Assembly: GCA_000372225.1 (NCBI GenBank)
Contig: AQTY01000020.1
Location: 1-34,736, forward strand
Direction: 5' to 3'
From: Candidatus Nitromaritima sp. SCGC AAA288-L16
Lineage (GTDB): Bacteria; Nitrospinota; Nitrospinia; Nitrospinales; VA-1
DNA: 34,736 bases
Position numbers and translations under genes: made by a program. Under the pieces are notes generated by a model that was not told the origin of the DNA, did no database searches, and saw only the letters and a list, made by a program, of their open reading frames with translations. Shown piece after piece: positions 16,072 to 23,644 of the stretch. Position 1 is the first letter of the stretch. Every line of letters starts with the position of its first letter.

Positions 16072-17517
16072 TCAGTTGAGGTTTACAGAAACCGCTTTTG
16101 ATACACCGCATTCTTCCATGGTTATTCCGTAAAGTACGTCAGCGAAAGACATAGTTTTCTGATTGTGAGTGATAAGGATAAACTGGGTTTTTTCGGACAT
16201 TTGTTTGAGCATCTCCTGAAACCGAACGACATTGGTTTCGTCAAGGGGGGCATCAACTTCGTCCAAAAGGCAAAATGGACTCGGTCGTACTTTAAAAACA
16301 GAAAACACAAGGGCGATCGCGGTCATTGCTTTTTCCCCTCCAGAAAGAAGGGTTAGGTTTTGCATACGCTTTCCAAGAGGGTTGGCGCTGATTTCAACTC
16401 CCGACTCTAGCGGGTTAGACTCATCAGTGAGAGAAAGCTCTGCCTTCCCTCCACGGAATAAGTGGGCAAAAATTTCCTTAAAATTTTCGTTGACCCTCTC
16501 AAAGGTATCAAGGAACCTCTGTTTAGTAGTGCGATTGATTCGTTCAATAGTTTGATGAAGAAGGCGAATAGAATCAGACAAGTCCCCCTGTTGTGTTTTT
16601 AAAAACTGGTAGCGTTCGTTTGTTGTGTGGAAGTCCGATAGTGCAGCCAAATTCACTTCACCCATGCGCTTTATTTTTTCTTTCAATTCGCGAGTTGCCT
16701 GCTCAACTTCCTGAACGTCAAATTCTTCAGCGGTTCGATTTAGTAACTCAGTAAGCGTTACGTTAAAATCTTCGAATGTGCGCTCTTCAATATGAGCGAG
16801 TTGAATTTTAATTTCAGATTGCTTGAGTTCAATTTTTGAAATTGTTTCAGTAAGTTCTTGAATTTGCCTTAAAAGATCTTTCGACTCTTTCTCCATTTCT
16901 TTAACAGATTCTTCTTTTTCTCTAAGAGTTTCTTCATCAGTTATGGCTTCTTCTTCTAGTTGATCTTTTTCTCTCACATCCTGAAGAATATCCTTTTCAA
17001 TAATTCCTATTGTTTGTTGCGTTTCCTCTACTTTTCGTTGGCTTTCTTCTGTGTCACTTCCCCTTTTTCTGATCTGATGCCGATAGTTGTCTTGCTGGAG
17101 GTCCAGCCGATTTATTTCGGTCAAAGTGTTCTCTTTTCTTCCCTTCAGGGAAGCTATTTGGACTTTAATATTCCCTATTTCATTAGATTTTTCTTCTAGG
17201 GAAACTCTACAAGTATCAAGTTTTTGTCGAAGAAGACTTAATGCTTCTTCTTGTTTAAATTTTTCAAGGTTGGAACTTTCTATTTCTAAAATAAATGATT
17301 CTTTGCGCAAATTTAATTCAGAGAGTTCCTTCTGCCCATCACTCTGGTCTTGTTTGATAGACGAGAGTTTATGTTCTAGTCTCTCTATTTCCTTGCTGTG
17401 TTGTTCCTGTTCATTCCGACTGTTGTTCAAACTCAGTTCGGATTTGTGAATCTTTTGACTCGCTTCATCAAGCTCCAATTCAATGTTCTCTAGAATATTT
17501 TTCTTTTCTTCTGTCAT
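16072..17517 (-). CDS. smc: Chromosome partition protein SMC, C-terminal part
   Basis: Encodes the descending coiled coil and C-terminal ATPase half of SMC. Residues 1 to about 250 are heptad-rich coiled coil full of Glu, Lys and Gln. Then come MGEVNLAALSDFHTTNERYQFL, the ABC signature LSGGEKAMTAIALVFSV and Walker B CLLDEVDAPLDETNV, ending with ITHNQKTMSFADVLYGITMEE. The N-terminal Walker A half, hinge and ascending coil are absent here; they are at 32575-34736 on the other strand. The apparent ATG at 17517 overlaps the UBact stop codon and is probably an accident of the junction. From the third codon the bases are identical to the last 40 bases of the window. Joined in frame at that point the two parts give a normal SMC of 1187 residues. 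Confidence 0.93.
   Translation of the reverse strand: MTEEKKNILENIELELDEASQKIHKSELSLNNSRNEQEQHSKEIERLEHKLSSIKQDQSDGQKELSELNLRKESFILEIESSNLEKFKQEEALSLLRQKLDTCRVSLEEKSNEIGNIKVQIASLKGRKENTLTEINRLDLQQDNYRHQIRKRGSDTEESQRKVEETQQTIGIIEKDILQDVREKDQLEEEAITDEETLREKEESVKEMEKESKDLLRQIQELTETISKIELKQSEIKIQLAHIEERTFEDFNVTLTELLNRTAEEFDVQEVEQATRELKEKIKRMGEVNLAALSDFHTTNERYQFLKTQQGDLSDSIRLLHQTIERINRTTKQRFLDTFERVNENFKEIFAHLFRGGKAELSLTDESNPLESGVEISANPLGKRMQNLTLLSGGEKAMTAIALVFSVFKVRPSPFCLLDEVDAPLDETNVVRFQEMLKQMSEKTQFILITHNQKTMSFADVLYGITMEECGVSKAVSVNLN
17474..17513 (-). repeat. 40-bp inverted copy of the window's right end
   Basis: The reverse strand from 17513 to 17474 is identical over 40 bases to 34697-34736. 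It begins directly after the UBact stop codon. The base before it differs between the two places (A here, T at 34696), so the match starts sharply and is cut only by the window edge. Confidence 0.9.
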
Positions 17518-17684
17518 TGGCCGGTTCGTTGTTTGTAGTTTTCTGATTGTTTAGGGTCAACTCGTTTCATTCGCTTAAGAATATCATCACGACCCGGTCG
17601 TTCAACATTCGGACTAGATGGTCCTGATTCCTTGCGGTCGGGAGTAGGATCCTTTTTTTCTTCTCTTCTTAATGGATCGTTCAT
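17514..17684 (-). CDS. ubact: UBact, ubiquitin-like protein modifier (Pup counterpart)
   Basis: 56 residues, MNDPLRREEKKDPTPDRKES at the start and KQSENYKQRTGQ at the end. It is small, highly charged, Pro-rich and probably disordered at the N-terminus, with one likely helix (GRDDILKRMKRVDPKQ). The C-terminal R-T-G-Q matches the published UBact pattern (a Gly followed by Gln or Glu). The tag would be joined through its C-terminal Glu side chain to lysines of target proteins; ending in Gln, it needs deamidation by Dop first. It has seven lysines (10, 11, 18, 37, 40, 45, 51) that could accept chains. The ATG at 17684 overlaps the dop stop as ATGA, which argues for coupling and for this start; an in-frame ATG at 17690 would add two residues. 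No Shine-Dalgarno is seen. The gene runs directly into the smc fragment, where proteasome genes would be expected. Confidence 0.9.
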   Translation of the reverse strand: MNDPLRREEKKDPTPDRKESGPSSPNVERPGRDDILKRMKRVDPKQSENYKQRTGQ

Positions 17685-19171
17685 AACCATGGGAATTGCT
17701 CCTTTTTGGAATTAATCAAATGTTCTACGTCAGCCGAGCTGACAACTTGAGAAAGATCTATAAAGTCACCGCCCGTAAACTCGATACCGGTCCAGTGAAT
17801 ATTTTTTATCTGATCCTCGCTGTTTGTGACTGCCAAGCCACGCACCAGAGCCCTCGTATCTTCAGGTGGCTCTTTTATAGCGCGCTGAATTTCATCTTCA
17901 GAAAACATGGAGTATACATCACCCGCTTGCTCAAGTCCTCGGTACAAGCCTCTTTCTGGGTCAAGATTATGATACTCTAAATCTAGGCTTTTTATCCAAG
18001 GATCATCCCAACTCACCCCTTCTGATTCAGTAAAACGGGTAAAAATATCTTTTTTTATTGCCCAATCAATTCGATCAGCTAGCTTTTCAGGATGGTGTTT
18101 GAGTTCATCCAAAGTACGTGCCCATTCGCGGATAATCCAATCCCACTCTTTGCATTGCCCTGATAGATTTTTATCTGCTGCGTCAAGATAGAATTCTTGT
18201 ATTTCAAGTGATGTTATCGTTTTGCCATTCCTACATTTCAAAGCAATAGTCCCTGTCTGGTCCCGAGAAATATTTTTAATATCATCAACTGGATTCTCGA
18301 GGGCCAAAGGCGATTCTAATTTATCTTCACCAATTAGAGTCAAGATCAATCGAGTTGTTCCAACCTTCAAAGCAGTTGCATAAGGGGACATATTTGCATC
18401 ACCCAGAATAAGATGAAGTCGACGGTACTTGTCTTGTGTCGCATGGGGTTCATCCCGAGTATTTATAATGGGTCTCTGGGTCATCGTCTCGATACTCAGT
18501 ACTGTTTCAATAAAGTCTGATCGTTGGGCAAGTTGGAGACCGACAAATGGTTGGTTATGAGCCAATTCAGCACCAACCTTACCCGCACCAGCATAAAGCT
18601 GACGTGTCACAAGAAAAGGAACCAAACGTTCTACCCAGTGATCAAAGGGAAGTCGACGTGATATGAGATAATTATCATGCGTACCATAGCTATGACCAAT
18701 ATAGTCAGTATTATTCTTGAATACGCAAACCCTACCAACCTTGTCGTCTTGATTTCTTAGGTGAGCACACTCGGAAACAATGCGTTCACCGGCCAAATCA
18801 TGCACCACTAATTGAAAAACACTGCCACATTCGGGGGTGCTATATTCTGGATGCGTGTGGTCATTATAAAACCTTGCTCCGTTTTCAAGTACCCGGTCAC
18901 TTTTCATCTCCCAATAACTGTAGGGACGTTTACGATCCTCAACGCAAAAAGCATCTTCTTCCTCGTCCTGCGCCAGAGAAGGCACATTAAACCCTCGCAT
19001 ATCCTGATGAGAACGTTCTCGAGAATAAGCCCAATTACCAAATTCACTTTTCATCTCACAGCGACGCACTAGGGCCATTGACTCCTCTACGACATCGTAA
19101 CTTTCTACCTCATTGCGCACGATCCCATATTCTGTTTCTAGGCCTAACAAGGGAACTGTTGTAGAACTCAT
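17681..19171 (-). CDS. dop: Dop-type deamidase/depupylase of the UBact system
   Basis: 496 residues of the Dop/PafA carboxylate-amine-ligase-like family. Expected role: convert the C-terminal Gln of UBact to Glu and remove UBact from targets. The metal/ATP-binding N-terminus is LGLETEYGI (Glu12, Glu14). The active-site block ENGARFYNDHTHPEYSTPE covers residues 96-114, with Asp104 at the catalytic position and Glu109 nearby; the His-containing NDHTHPEY form is typical of Dop, while PafA has a DVGSHPEY form. Residues 36-80 form an insertion matching the Dop loop, absent from PafA. KNNTDYIGHSYGTHDNYLIS and RQLYAGAGKVG are further family blocks. Its ATG overlaps the mpa stop by four bases, and its TGA overlaps the UBact ATG. 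Dop rather than PafA is favoured by loop, motif and the Gln-ending tag. Confidence 0.93.
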   Translation of the reverse strand: MSSTTVPLLGLETEYGIVRNEVESYDVVEESMALVRRCEMKSEFGNWAYSRERSHQDMRGFNVPSLAQDEEEDAFCVEDRKRPYSYWEMKSDRVLENGARFYNDHTHPEYSTPECGSVFQLVVHDLAGERIVSECAHLRNQDDKVGRVCVFKNNTDYIGHSYGTHDNYLISRRLPFDHWVERLVPFLVTRQLYAGAGKVGAELAHNQPFVGLQLAQRSDFIETVLSIETMTQRPIINTRDEPHATQDKYRRLHLILGDANMSPYATALKVGTTRLILTLIGEDKLESPLALENPVDDIKNISRDQTGTIALKCRNGKTITSLEIQEFYLDAADKNLSGQCKEWDWIIREWARTLDELKHHPEKLADRIDWAIKKDIFTRFTESEGVSWDDPWIKSLDLEYHNLDPERGLYRGLEQAGDVYSMFSEDEIQRAIKEPPEDTRALVRGLAVTNSEDQIKNIHWTGIEFTGGDFIDLSQVVSSADVEHLINSKKEQFPWL

Positions 19172-20793
19172 ATGATCGATCGGTTGAGAGTTTCAGCGGC
19201 AGCCTGGTCAGACTGGTTGGGTCGACGCACCCTTACCACATCGCGCGGATCTAGGTCGAGCAATCGAAGCCAATCCTCCAGATTTGATTCAGCGGGAAGC
19301 AAGTTGCCATCCGTAAACTCAGTTTTTAGACATTCTGTTAAATCTTTGGACAAAATTTTTAACTCTTTTCCATCGATGGCTCTTTCAATTGCTTTTTCTT
19401 TGGTTCTTTTGACTATCCCCTCAATAGTCGCACCAGAAATAAAGTCCTTCCAGTAAAGATTTTTGAGTTTACCAGTGCGTAGGGTAAGAACCAAAACCTT
19501 CTGCCGAGAGCTCTTTCTAAATAGGGCATCGAGAAATGGCTGAGTCATTTGATCAAGGTTTTCGTGCTCTCGAGGTAAATTAGGTTTAAGATAAACCTTA
19601 AGTATCGCATTGCAATCTTCACGATTAGGACGACCCACTTTTATCTTTCGATCGATTCGGCCAGGTCTCAAGATGGCAGGATCTATCAGGTCGGGCCGAT
19701 TAGTGGCGAGAATAACAACCGCTTCTCGAAGCGATTGGATTCCATCCATCTCGGCACAAAACATAGGCACCAGAGTATTACTAATATTATTCCCTCGCAT
19801 GGCCTGCCTTGTTCCAAGAATAGATTCTGCTTCATCAATAAAGATAAATGGTACTTGACCCTTTTCTTTATAGTCACGTGCCTTCTTAAAAATTTCCCTT
19901 ACTTTGCGCTCCGATTCCCCAAGCCACATGTTGAGAATTTCGGGGCCTTTGACATGGATAAATCGACCTTCGAGATCTTGATTAGATTCTTTTTCCTTAA
20001 GCTGACGAATGATGTCTGAGAGGATGGCTCTGCCAATTAGGGTTTTGCCACAACCAGGGGGACCATAAAATAAAAAACCTTTCGGTAATTGATATTCCAT
20101 AGTTTCAAGAATACCCTTGTGCAAAATTGGATACTCGATAACCTTGCGCACTTCCTCGATAACTTTAGATTGCCCTCCCACCTTGGACCAGTCGATTTGA
20201 GCCAAGTCGTCTTCGATAACAACGCCAGACGTTCTCTTAGGTAGTCGAGCCAAAATAACCCGTTGGCTGGGGTCCAGAATAACTTCATCACCCTCTTTCA
20301 ATGACTCTGTTTCTAAGTCAGAGTGATTCAAAACCAGGGTTTCGCTATTGGAAGTTTGACCCGTCACCAACCACTGTCCATCTGTTAATCGCGTAGTGAT
20401 GCGAGCAATAGGCCCTTGCTCAGGCTTGGGCAATTTTGCTATAGCAACAAACCCTTCGTTGAGAGCAACTTGATCACCAGGCTGAAGAATTTCTTTTTCA
20501 AGAATTTCTGGAGAGACAGTAGCCTGATACTCTGTACCCTCAACCACTAAACGATAGAGACCTTCCTCTCCAATCCCTAACACAGTCCCAATACGATGGG
20601 CTGGGGATTTGAGTTTAGCAACAGTTTTCTCTAAGTTTTTAATTTCCAAAGCATATTGCTGTGATACCTGTTGAGCCTGAAATAACGCATCCCGCAAATC
20701 AAAGATCTTCTCTTGGAGTTTAGGGTTATCCGCCGTTTCACTCAGAAGCTGGTCAATCAGTTCTATAATATGGGGTTGATCACCCATGAGCAT
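19168..20793 (-). CDS. mpa: Mpa/ARC-type proteasomal AAA+ ATPase
   Basis: 541 residues: hexameric unfoldase that should recognise UBact-tagged proteins and thread them into the 20S core. Order of parts: N-terminal coiled coil (about 20-62), two OB-fold interdomains (about 65-190), AAA domain with Walker A GPPGCGKT (residues 244-251), pore-loop region NMWLGESERK, Walker B FIFIDEAES (316-324), sensor 1 ILATNRPD and the Arg-finger region LRPGRIDRK. The order coiled coil, OB, OB, AAA is that of Mpa/ARC. The C-terminus is NRSII, so the terminal Gln-Tyr-Leu (HbYX-like) tail that docks actinobacterial Mpa onto the proteasome is missing. Start: ATG at 20793; the ATG at 20787 is equally possible. First gene of the operon, with a good promoter upstream. 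Confidence 0.93.
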   Translation of the reverse strand: MLMGDQPHIIELIDQLLSETADNPKLQEKIFDLRDALFQAQQVSQQYALEIKNLEKTVAKLKSPAHRIGTVLGIGEEGLYRLVVEGTEYQATVSPEILEKEILQPGDQVALNEGFVAIAKLPKPEQGPIARITTRLTDGQWLVTGQTSNSETLVLNHSDLETESLKEGDEVILDPSQRVILARLPKRTSGVVIEDDLAQIDWSKVGGQSKVIEEVRKVIEYPILHKGILETMEYQLPKGFLFYGPPGCGKTLIGRAILSDIIRQLKEKESNQDLEGRFIHVKGPEILNMWLGESERKVREIFKKARDYKEKGQVPFIFIDEAESILGTRQAMRGNNISNTLVPMFCAEMDGIQSLREAVVILATNRPDLIDPAILRPGRIDRKIKVGRPNREDCNAILKVYLKPNLPREHENLDQMTQPFLDALFRKSSRQKVLVLTLRTGKLKNLYWKDFISGATIEGIVKRTKEKAIERAIDGKELKILSKDLTECLKTEFTDGNLLPAESNLEDWLRLLDLDPRDVVRVRRPNQSDQAAAETLNRSII

Positions 20794-21091
20794 AAATCCC
20801 TATAATTAAGTTGATATTAATATCTAATTCTAAATCGAAAAAAAATTGCACGTCAAGTTAATTTGACCATATCAAACTATTACTTTCTTCCTTATGGCGG
20901 TCAGTGGCGAGTATTAAAAGGTCTTTTTTGGCCATTTCATCCTTCGAAGATTTTCTGGTACAATTTCCCTTTTAAAACATTGATTAATCTATTTTGGCAT
21001 ACAATAAGCCAGCTATTCTATGTTAGAAAGTCGATTTCATCAAAATAGGATCGACGCAAAGTAATTGCTGCTTTACTTTTTTATCTTTCTT
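20794..21091. other. Divergent intergenic region between mpa and the nucleotidyltransferase-like gene
   Basis: AT-rich. It carries the candidate mpa promoter at 20827-20856. A short rightward open frame (20863-21048) starts at a TTG-type codon, has no ribosome binding site and shows no coding character, so I do not call it. No structured RNA is apparent. Confidence 0.5.
20827..20856 (-). promoter_or_regulatory. Candidate sigma-70 promoter of the mpa-dop-UBact operon
   Basis: Read on the minus strand: TTGACG at 20856-20851, an 18-base AT-rich spacer, then TAGAAT at 20832-20827. Each hexamer matches the sigma-70 consensus at five of six positions. The -10 box ends 33 bases before the mpa ATG. 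Confidence 0.5.
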
Positions 21092-22417
21092 ATGGACCAC
21101 ATTAGACCTTCAGCCAGTATCGATAAGTGCATCTTAAGCTTCAGCCATGATCGGTACACTTCACGAAAAAAGGCAAACGCTGTTGCTATTGCAAAAGCCG
21201 AACGTGAAATTGCATCTAACAGCAATGGTGTTAGCCACCTTATCCTGCGAGCAGCTGATGACAAAATAGACCGTCTAAAGTTTCTTTTCCTTATTAACGG
21301 TATTCCTGTCATGTGTTACGCGCTAGGAAACCTACTAATTTCCAGCCTCAAAGAAATCGTCATCATAGGTTCCGAAGAAGTGGAGCAAGTTGCCACTAAT
21401 TTTTTAGAAACGGTGGGGACGCAAGGGAAAAAAGTATCGTTTGTCAGAGAAGACTCAAATAAGTTAAACCTTTTTAACACTATGCAGTTAGGAAAACACC
21501 GGTTGAATATTGAGCCAAATGAATTGATTTTATTCCAACCTGGCGACCTACCATTCATGTTCGATATTGAAGAAATCCTGCACGATAGCGACATTCAAAA
21601 TTACAATTTGATTCTTTGGCTTAACTCCAGACAAATGATGTTCCCGAATTACCAGCATAATCCAGACAGCGAATTTGTTCGGCGTAACTATCACTACCGC
21701 GCCCTTTGTAAAGAAACAAACGAACTACATGAAGTCAAAGAACCCAATATTTATCCAATCAACCTGTCCGCAGTAGACTCAGACATCATTGACCATCTGC
21801 ACTCAACAAGAAAAGATGGAAACATAATTAAGGCCGGCATCCGGAAAGCACTTTCTATGCCATCACGAATATTAAAACTACTTCCCATAATGGCACACCA
21901 CGCACTACACTTCAGGTCTGATTTAAAGCAATTTCGCAAGAAAGATAAATACCTGTTTGGAATGCAAAGAGATAATTTTGATCGCGCGGTTTCGGTTTTA
22001 TTGGATACTGAATTCACAACCAAATTCCATGGCGACCCAGCATTCGTTTCCGATGTAGACGCACTGGAAGATTGGGAAGACTTTGAATCCCTTACACATT
22101 ATGCCAATCTTAAACATGGGGAAGAAGGGCTAGCACATATCCATCCTTTTGGTGAAGAATTACTCCGCTTTCGTGAAGAACAAATGCCTGACCTGAAAAC
22201 CAAAATAGGTATGTACAATAATTTCCCTGGCTACATCAATTCATTTTACCAGTCCCTTAAAATGAACCGTGTGCCTTTCCCGAATGGAAGCCGATACGTT
22301 CCACATAAGACTAACCATGAGAAAAAAGAATCTGTTCAAAAAACAAAACATGCTTTTTCTTGGTATTCCAATAAATGCAACGCCGTTAAACTAGGGCGTG
22401 TTAGTCAAATTATTTAA
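21092..22417 (+). CDS. Putative nucleotidyltransferase-like (GT-A/MobA-like) protein
   Basis: 441 residues from the ATG at 21092; a TTG at 21065 would add nine hydrophobic residues and lacks a ribosome binding site. Residues 45-190 have the alternating strand-helix pattern of a sugar-nucleotide or MobA-like transferase: HLILRAADDKIDRLKFLFLINGIPVMCYAL, then EIVIIGSEEVEQVATNF, then ELILFQPGDLPFMFDIEEIL, where the last resembles the metal-binding D-x-P-F segment. The usual N-terminal glycine-rich nucleotide loop (L-A-G-G-x-G-x-R) is not present; HLILRAADDK stands in its place, so the activity is doubtful or changed. The C-terminal 200 residues are unfamiliar. It is eight bases ahead of a TonB-like gene and one gene away from a CDP-alcohol phosphatidyltransferase, which supports a role in activating an alcohol headgroup. 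Confidence 0.6.
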   Translation: MDHIRPSASIDKCILSFSHDRYTSRKKANAVAIAKAEREIASNSNGVSHLILRAADDKIDRLKFLFLINGIPVMCYALGNLLISSLKEIVIIGSEEVEQVATNFLETVGTQGKKVSFVREDSNKLNLFNTMQLGKHRLNIEPNELILFQPGDLPFMFDIEEILHDSDIQNYNLILWLNSRQMMFPNYQHNPDSEFVRRNYHYRALCKETNELHEVKEPNIYPINLSAVDSDIIDHLHSTRKDGNIIKAGIRKALSMPSRILKLLPIMAHHALHFRSDLKQFRKKDKYLFGMQRDNFDRAVSVLLDTEFTTKFHGDPAFVSDVDALEDWEDFESLTHYANLKHGEEGLAHIHPFGEELLRFREEQMPDLKTKIGMYNNFPGYINSFYQSLKMNRVPFPNGSRYVPHKTNHEKKESVQKTKHAFSWYSNKCNAVKLGRVSQII

Positions 22418-22425
22418 ATAGTTTT

Positions 22426-23346
22426 ATGGCAACCACTGAAGCACGAAAATTAGATCTGTTGGCTCGATTTGCTCAAACAGAATTTTTTTTCCATGGCAGC
22501 AAACTCAACTATGCCAAGCTAGATCGGTTTATACTCATTGCCTTTTTACTTCATTTTTTGGTTATTTTCTTTGATTTAATTGCTCCTTTAAATACTAAAA
22601 AATCTCTAACGCCACCACCAATTAAAGTTAAATATGTCGATACCCAACCATCTGCACCCCTTAAACAAAAACAAACACCCGCTGATTCCCTACAACCAAA
22701 AATAAGTCAGAAGAAAAAAACAAAACCACCTGGGTTGTTAGCAAGAACAAGACATAAGGCATTTGTAAAAAAACAATACCCTAAACAAAAAAAACACCGA
22801 CCAATAAAAACGAGCACTTCAAAAGCCCAGAACACCCCTAACATCATTCACCAATCGAGACCCCAAGTTACGAAAAAGAAAAAAGGAGGAAACCGACAAA
22901 AAGTACCTCCTGTCTCTTCCAAGTTTATGGACTCAAAAGGAACTCTGGCTATGCTTGATGAGTTGAACCAAGAAAAATACGCCCCAGAAAACTCACAAAC
23001 TGGAGAGAAAGAAGAGTTGGACGATGATGAACCCATTTCTCTTGACACTAAAAAAGCAAAATATGTTTCATATTTCAGTCGCATTAAACAACAAATTCAG
23101 CGTGTCTGGGTTTACCCATCCCAAGGAATAAAGAGAACCCTTAGTGGAGAACTCACGCTTAAATTTGAAATTTCGAAGGACGGAAACCTTCTTAGCCTAC
23201 GATTGATTAATAGCTCAGGCTCCAACATCCTTGATGCTAATGCCGTTAAGGCAGTGAGGGGGGCCGCGCCCTACTATCCATTTCCAATAACAATCACCAA
23301 AAAGAAGCTTTCTATACTTGCAACATTTGTATACAGCGATAAATAA
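22426..23346 (+). CDS. TonB-like energy transducer or TonB-C domain protein
   Basis: 306 residues. Topology: short cytoplasmic N-terminus, one membrane helix (about residues 33-54, RFILIAFLLHFLVIFFDLIAPL), a long Lys/Pro/Gln-rich periplasmic linker (55-165), an acidic spacer, and a TonB C-terminal domain (about 215-306). The domain shows YFSRIKQQIQRVWVYP, then GELTLKFEISKDGNLLSLRLINSSG and NILDANAVKAVRGAAPYYPFP. The linker with PP repeats and many lysines fits a periplasm-spanning TonB. The long N-terminal part before the helix is unusual for classic TonB. No ExbB/ExbD or TonB-dependent receptor is in the window, so its partner is unclear. It is probably cotranscribed with the gene at 21092. 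Confidence 0.85.
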   Translation: MATTEARKLDLLARFAQTEFFFHGSKLNYAKLDRFILIAFLLHFLVIFFDLIAPLNTKKSLTPPPIKVKYVDTQPSAPLKQKQTPADSLQPKISQKKKTKPPGLLARTRHKAFVKKQYPKQKKHRPIKTSTSKAQNTPNIIHQSRPQVTKKKKGGNRQKVPPVSSKFMDSKGTLAMLDELNQEKYAPENSQTGEKEELDDDEPISLDTKKAKYVSYFSRIKQQIQRVWVYPSQGIKRTLSGELTLKFEISKDGNLLSLRLINSSGSNILDANAVKAVRGAAPYYPFPITITKKKLSILATFVYSDK

Positions 23347-23644
23347 TATTTACTGTGCACACAATAGAAACCTTACCCAAAAAGCGATCTCACCTCAAAC
23401 TCCTTTCATCAGAGTGGTCCTTAATAGTAAAAACACGCAGTTTTTGCTTCGAAGTAAAATTACGGGCCTTTTGTCCCTTAAACGCTTATTTTTTTCAAAC
23501 TACAACTTGCCTGTAGTTTATCAATAGGCTCCACCCACACCTCAAACCTTTATTTACATTCCCACTCTGTGTTGATAGTCTTACGGAATATAGTGGAAGC
23601 TCCGCCCTAAAATTCATAAAATTGATTCTAATAGATCTGTTTCA
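23347..23644. other. Intergenic region, no feature found
   Basis: 298 bases between the TonB-like gene and the phosphatidyltransferase gene. A 69-codon open frame that crosses in from the TonB-like gene in another frame has no coding character. No terminator-like hairpin or clear promoter pair stood out. Confidence 0.4.

Noticed and set aside
16165..17449. Plus-strand open frames opposite the smc C-terminal part
   Set aside because: They are Ser/Phe/Leu-rich translations of antisense coiled-coil codons (Glu/Lys/Gln read backwards), with no start signals.
16072..17517. An independent small SMC-like or Rad50-like gene translated from the ATG that overlaps the UBact stop
   Set aside because: It lacks Walker A and hinge, and its sequence joins exactly in frame to the other smc part; a free-standing half ATPase is much less likely than a broken smc.
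20863..21048. 61-codon open frame upstream of the nucleotidyltransferase-like gene
   Set aside because: Non-ATG start, no ribosome binding site, aromatic-rich AT-driven composition, and it sits over the divergent promoter region.
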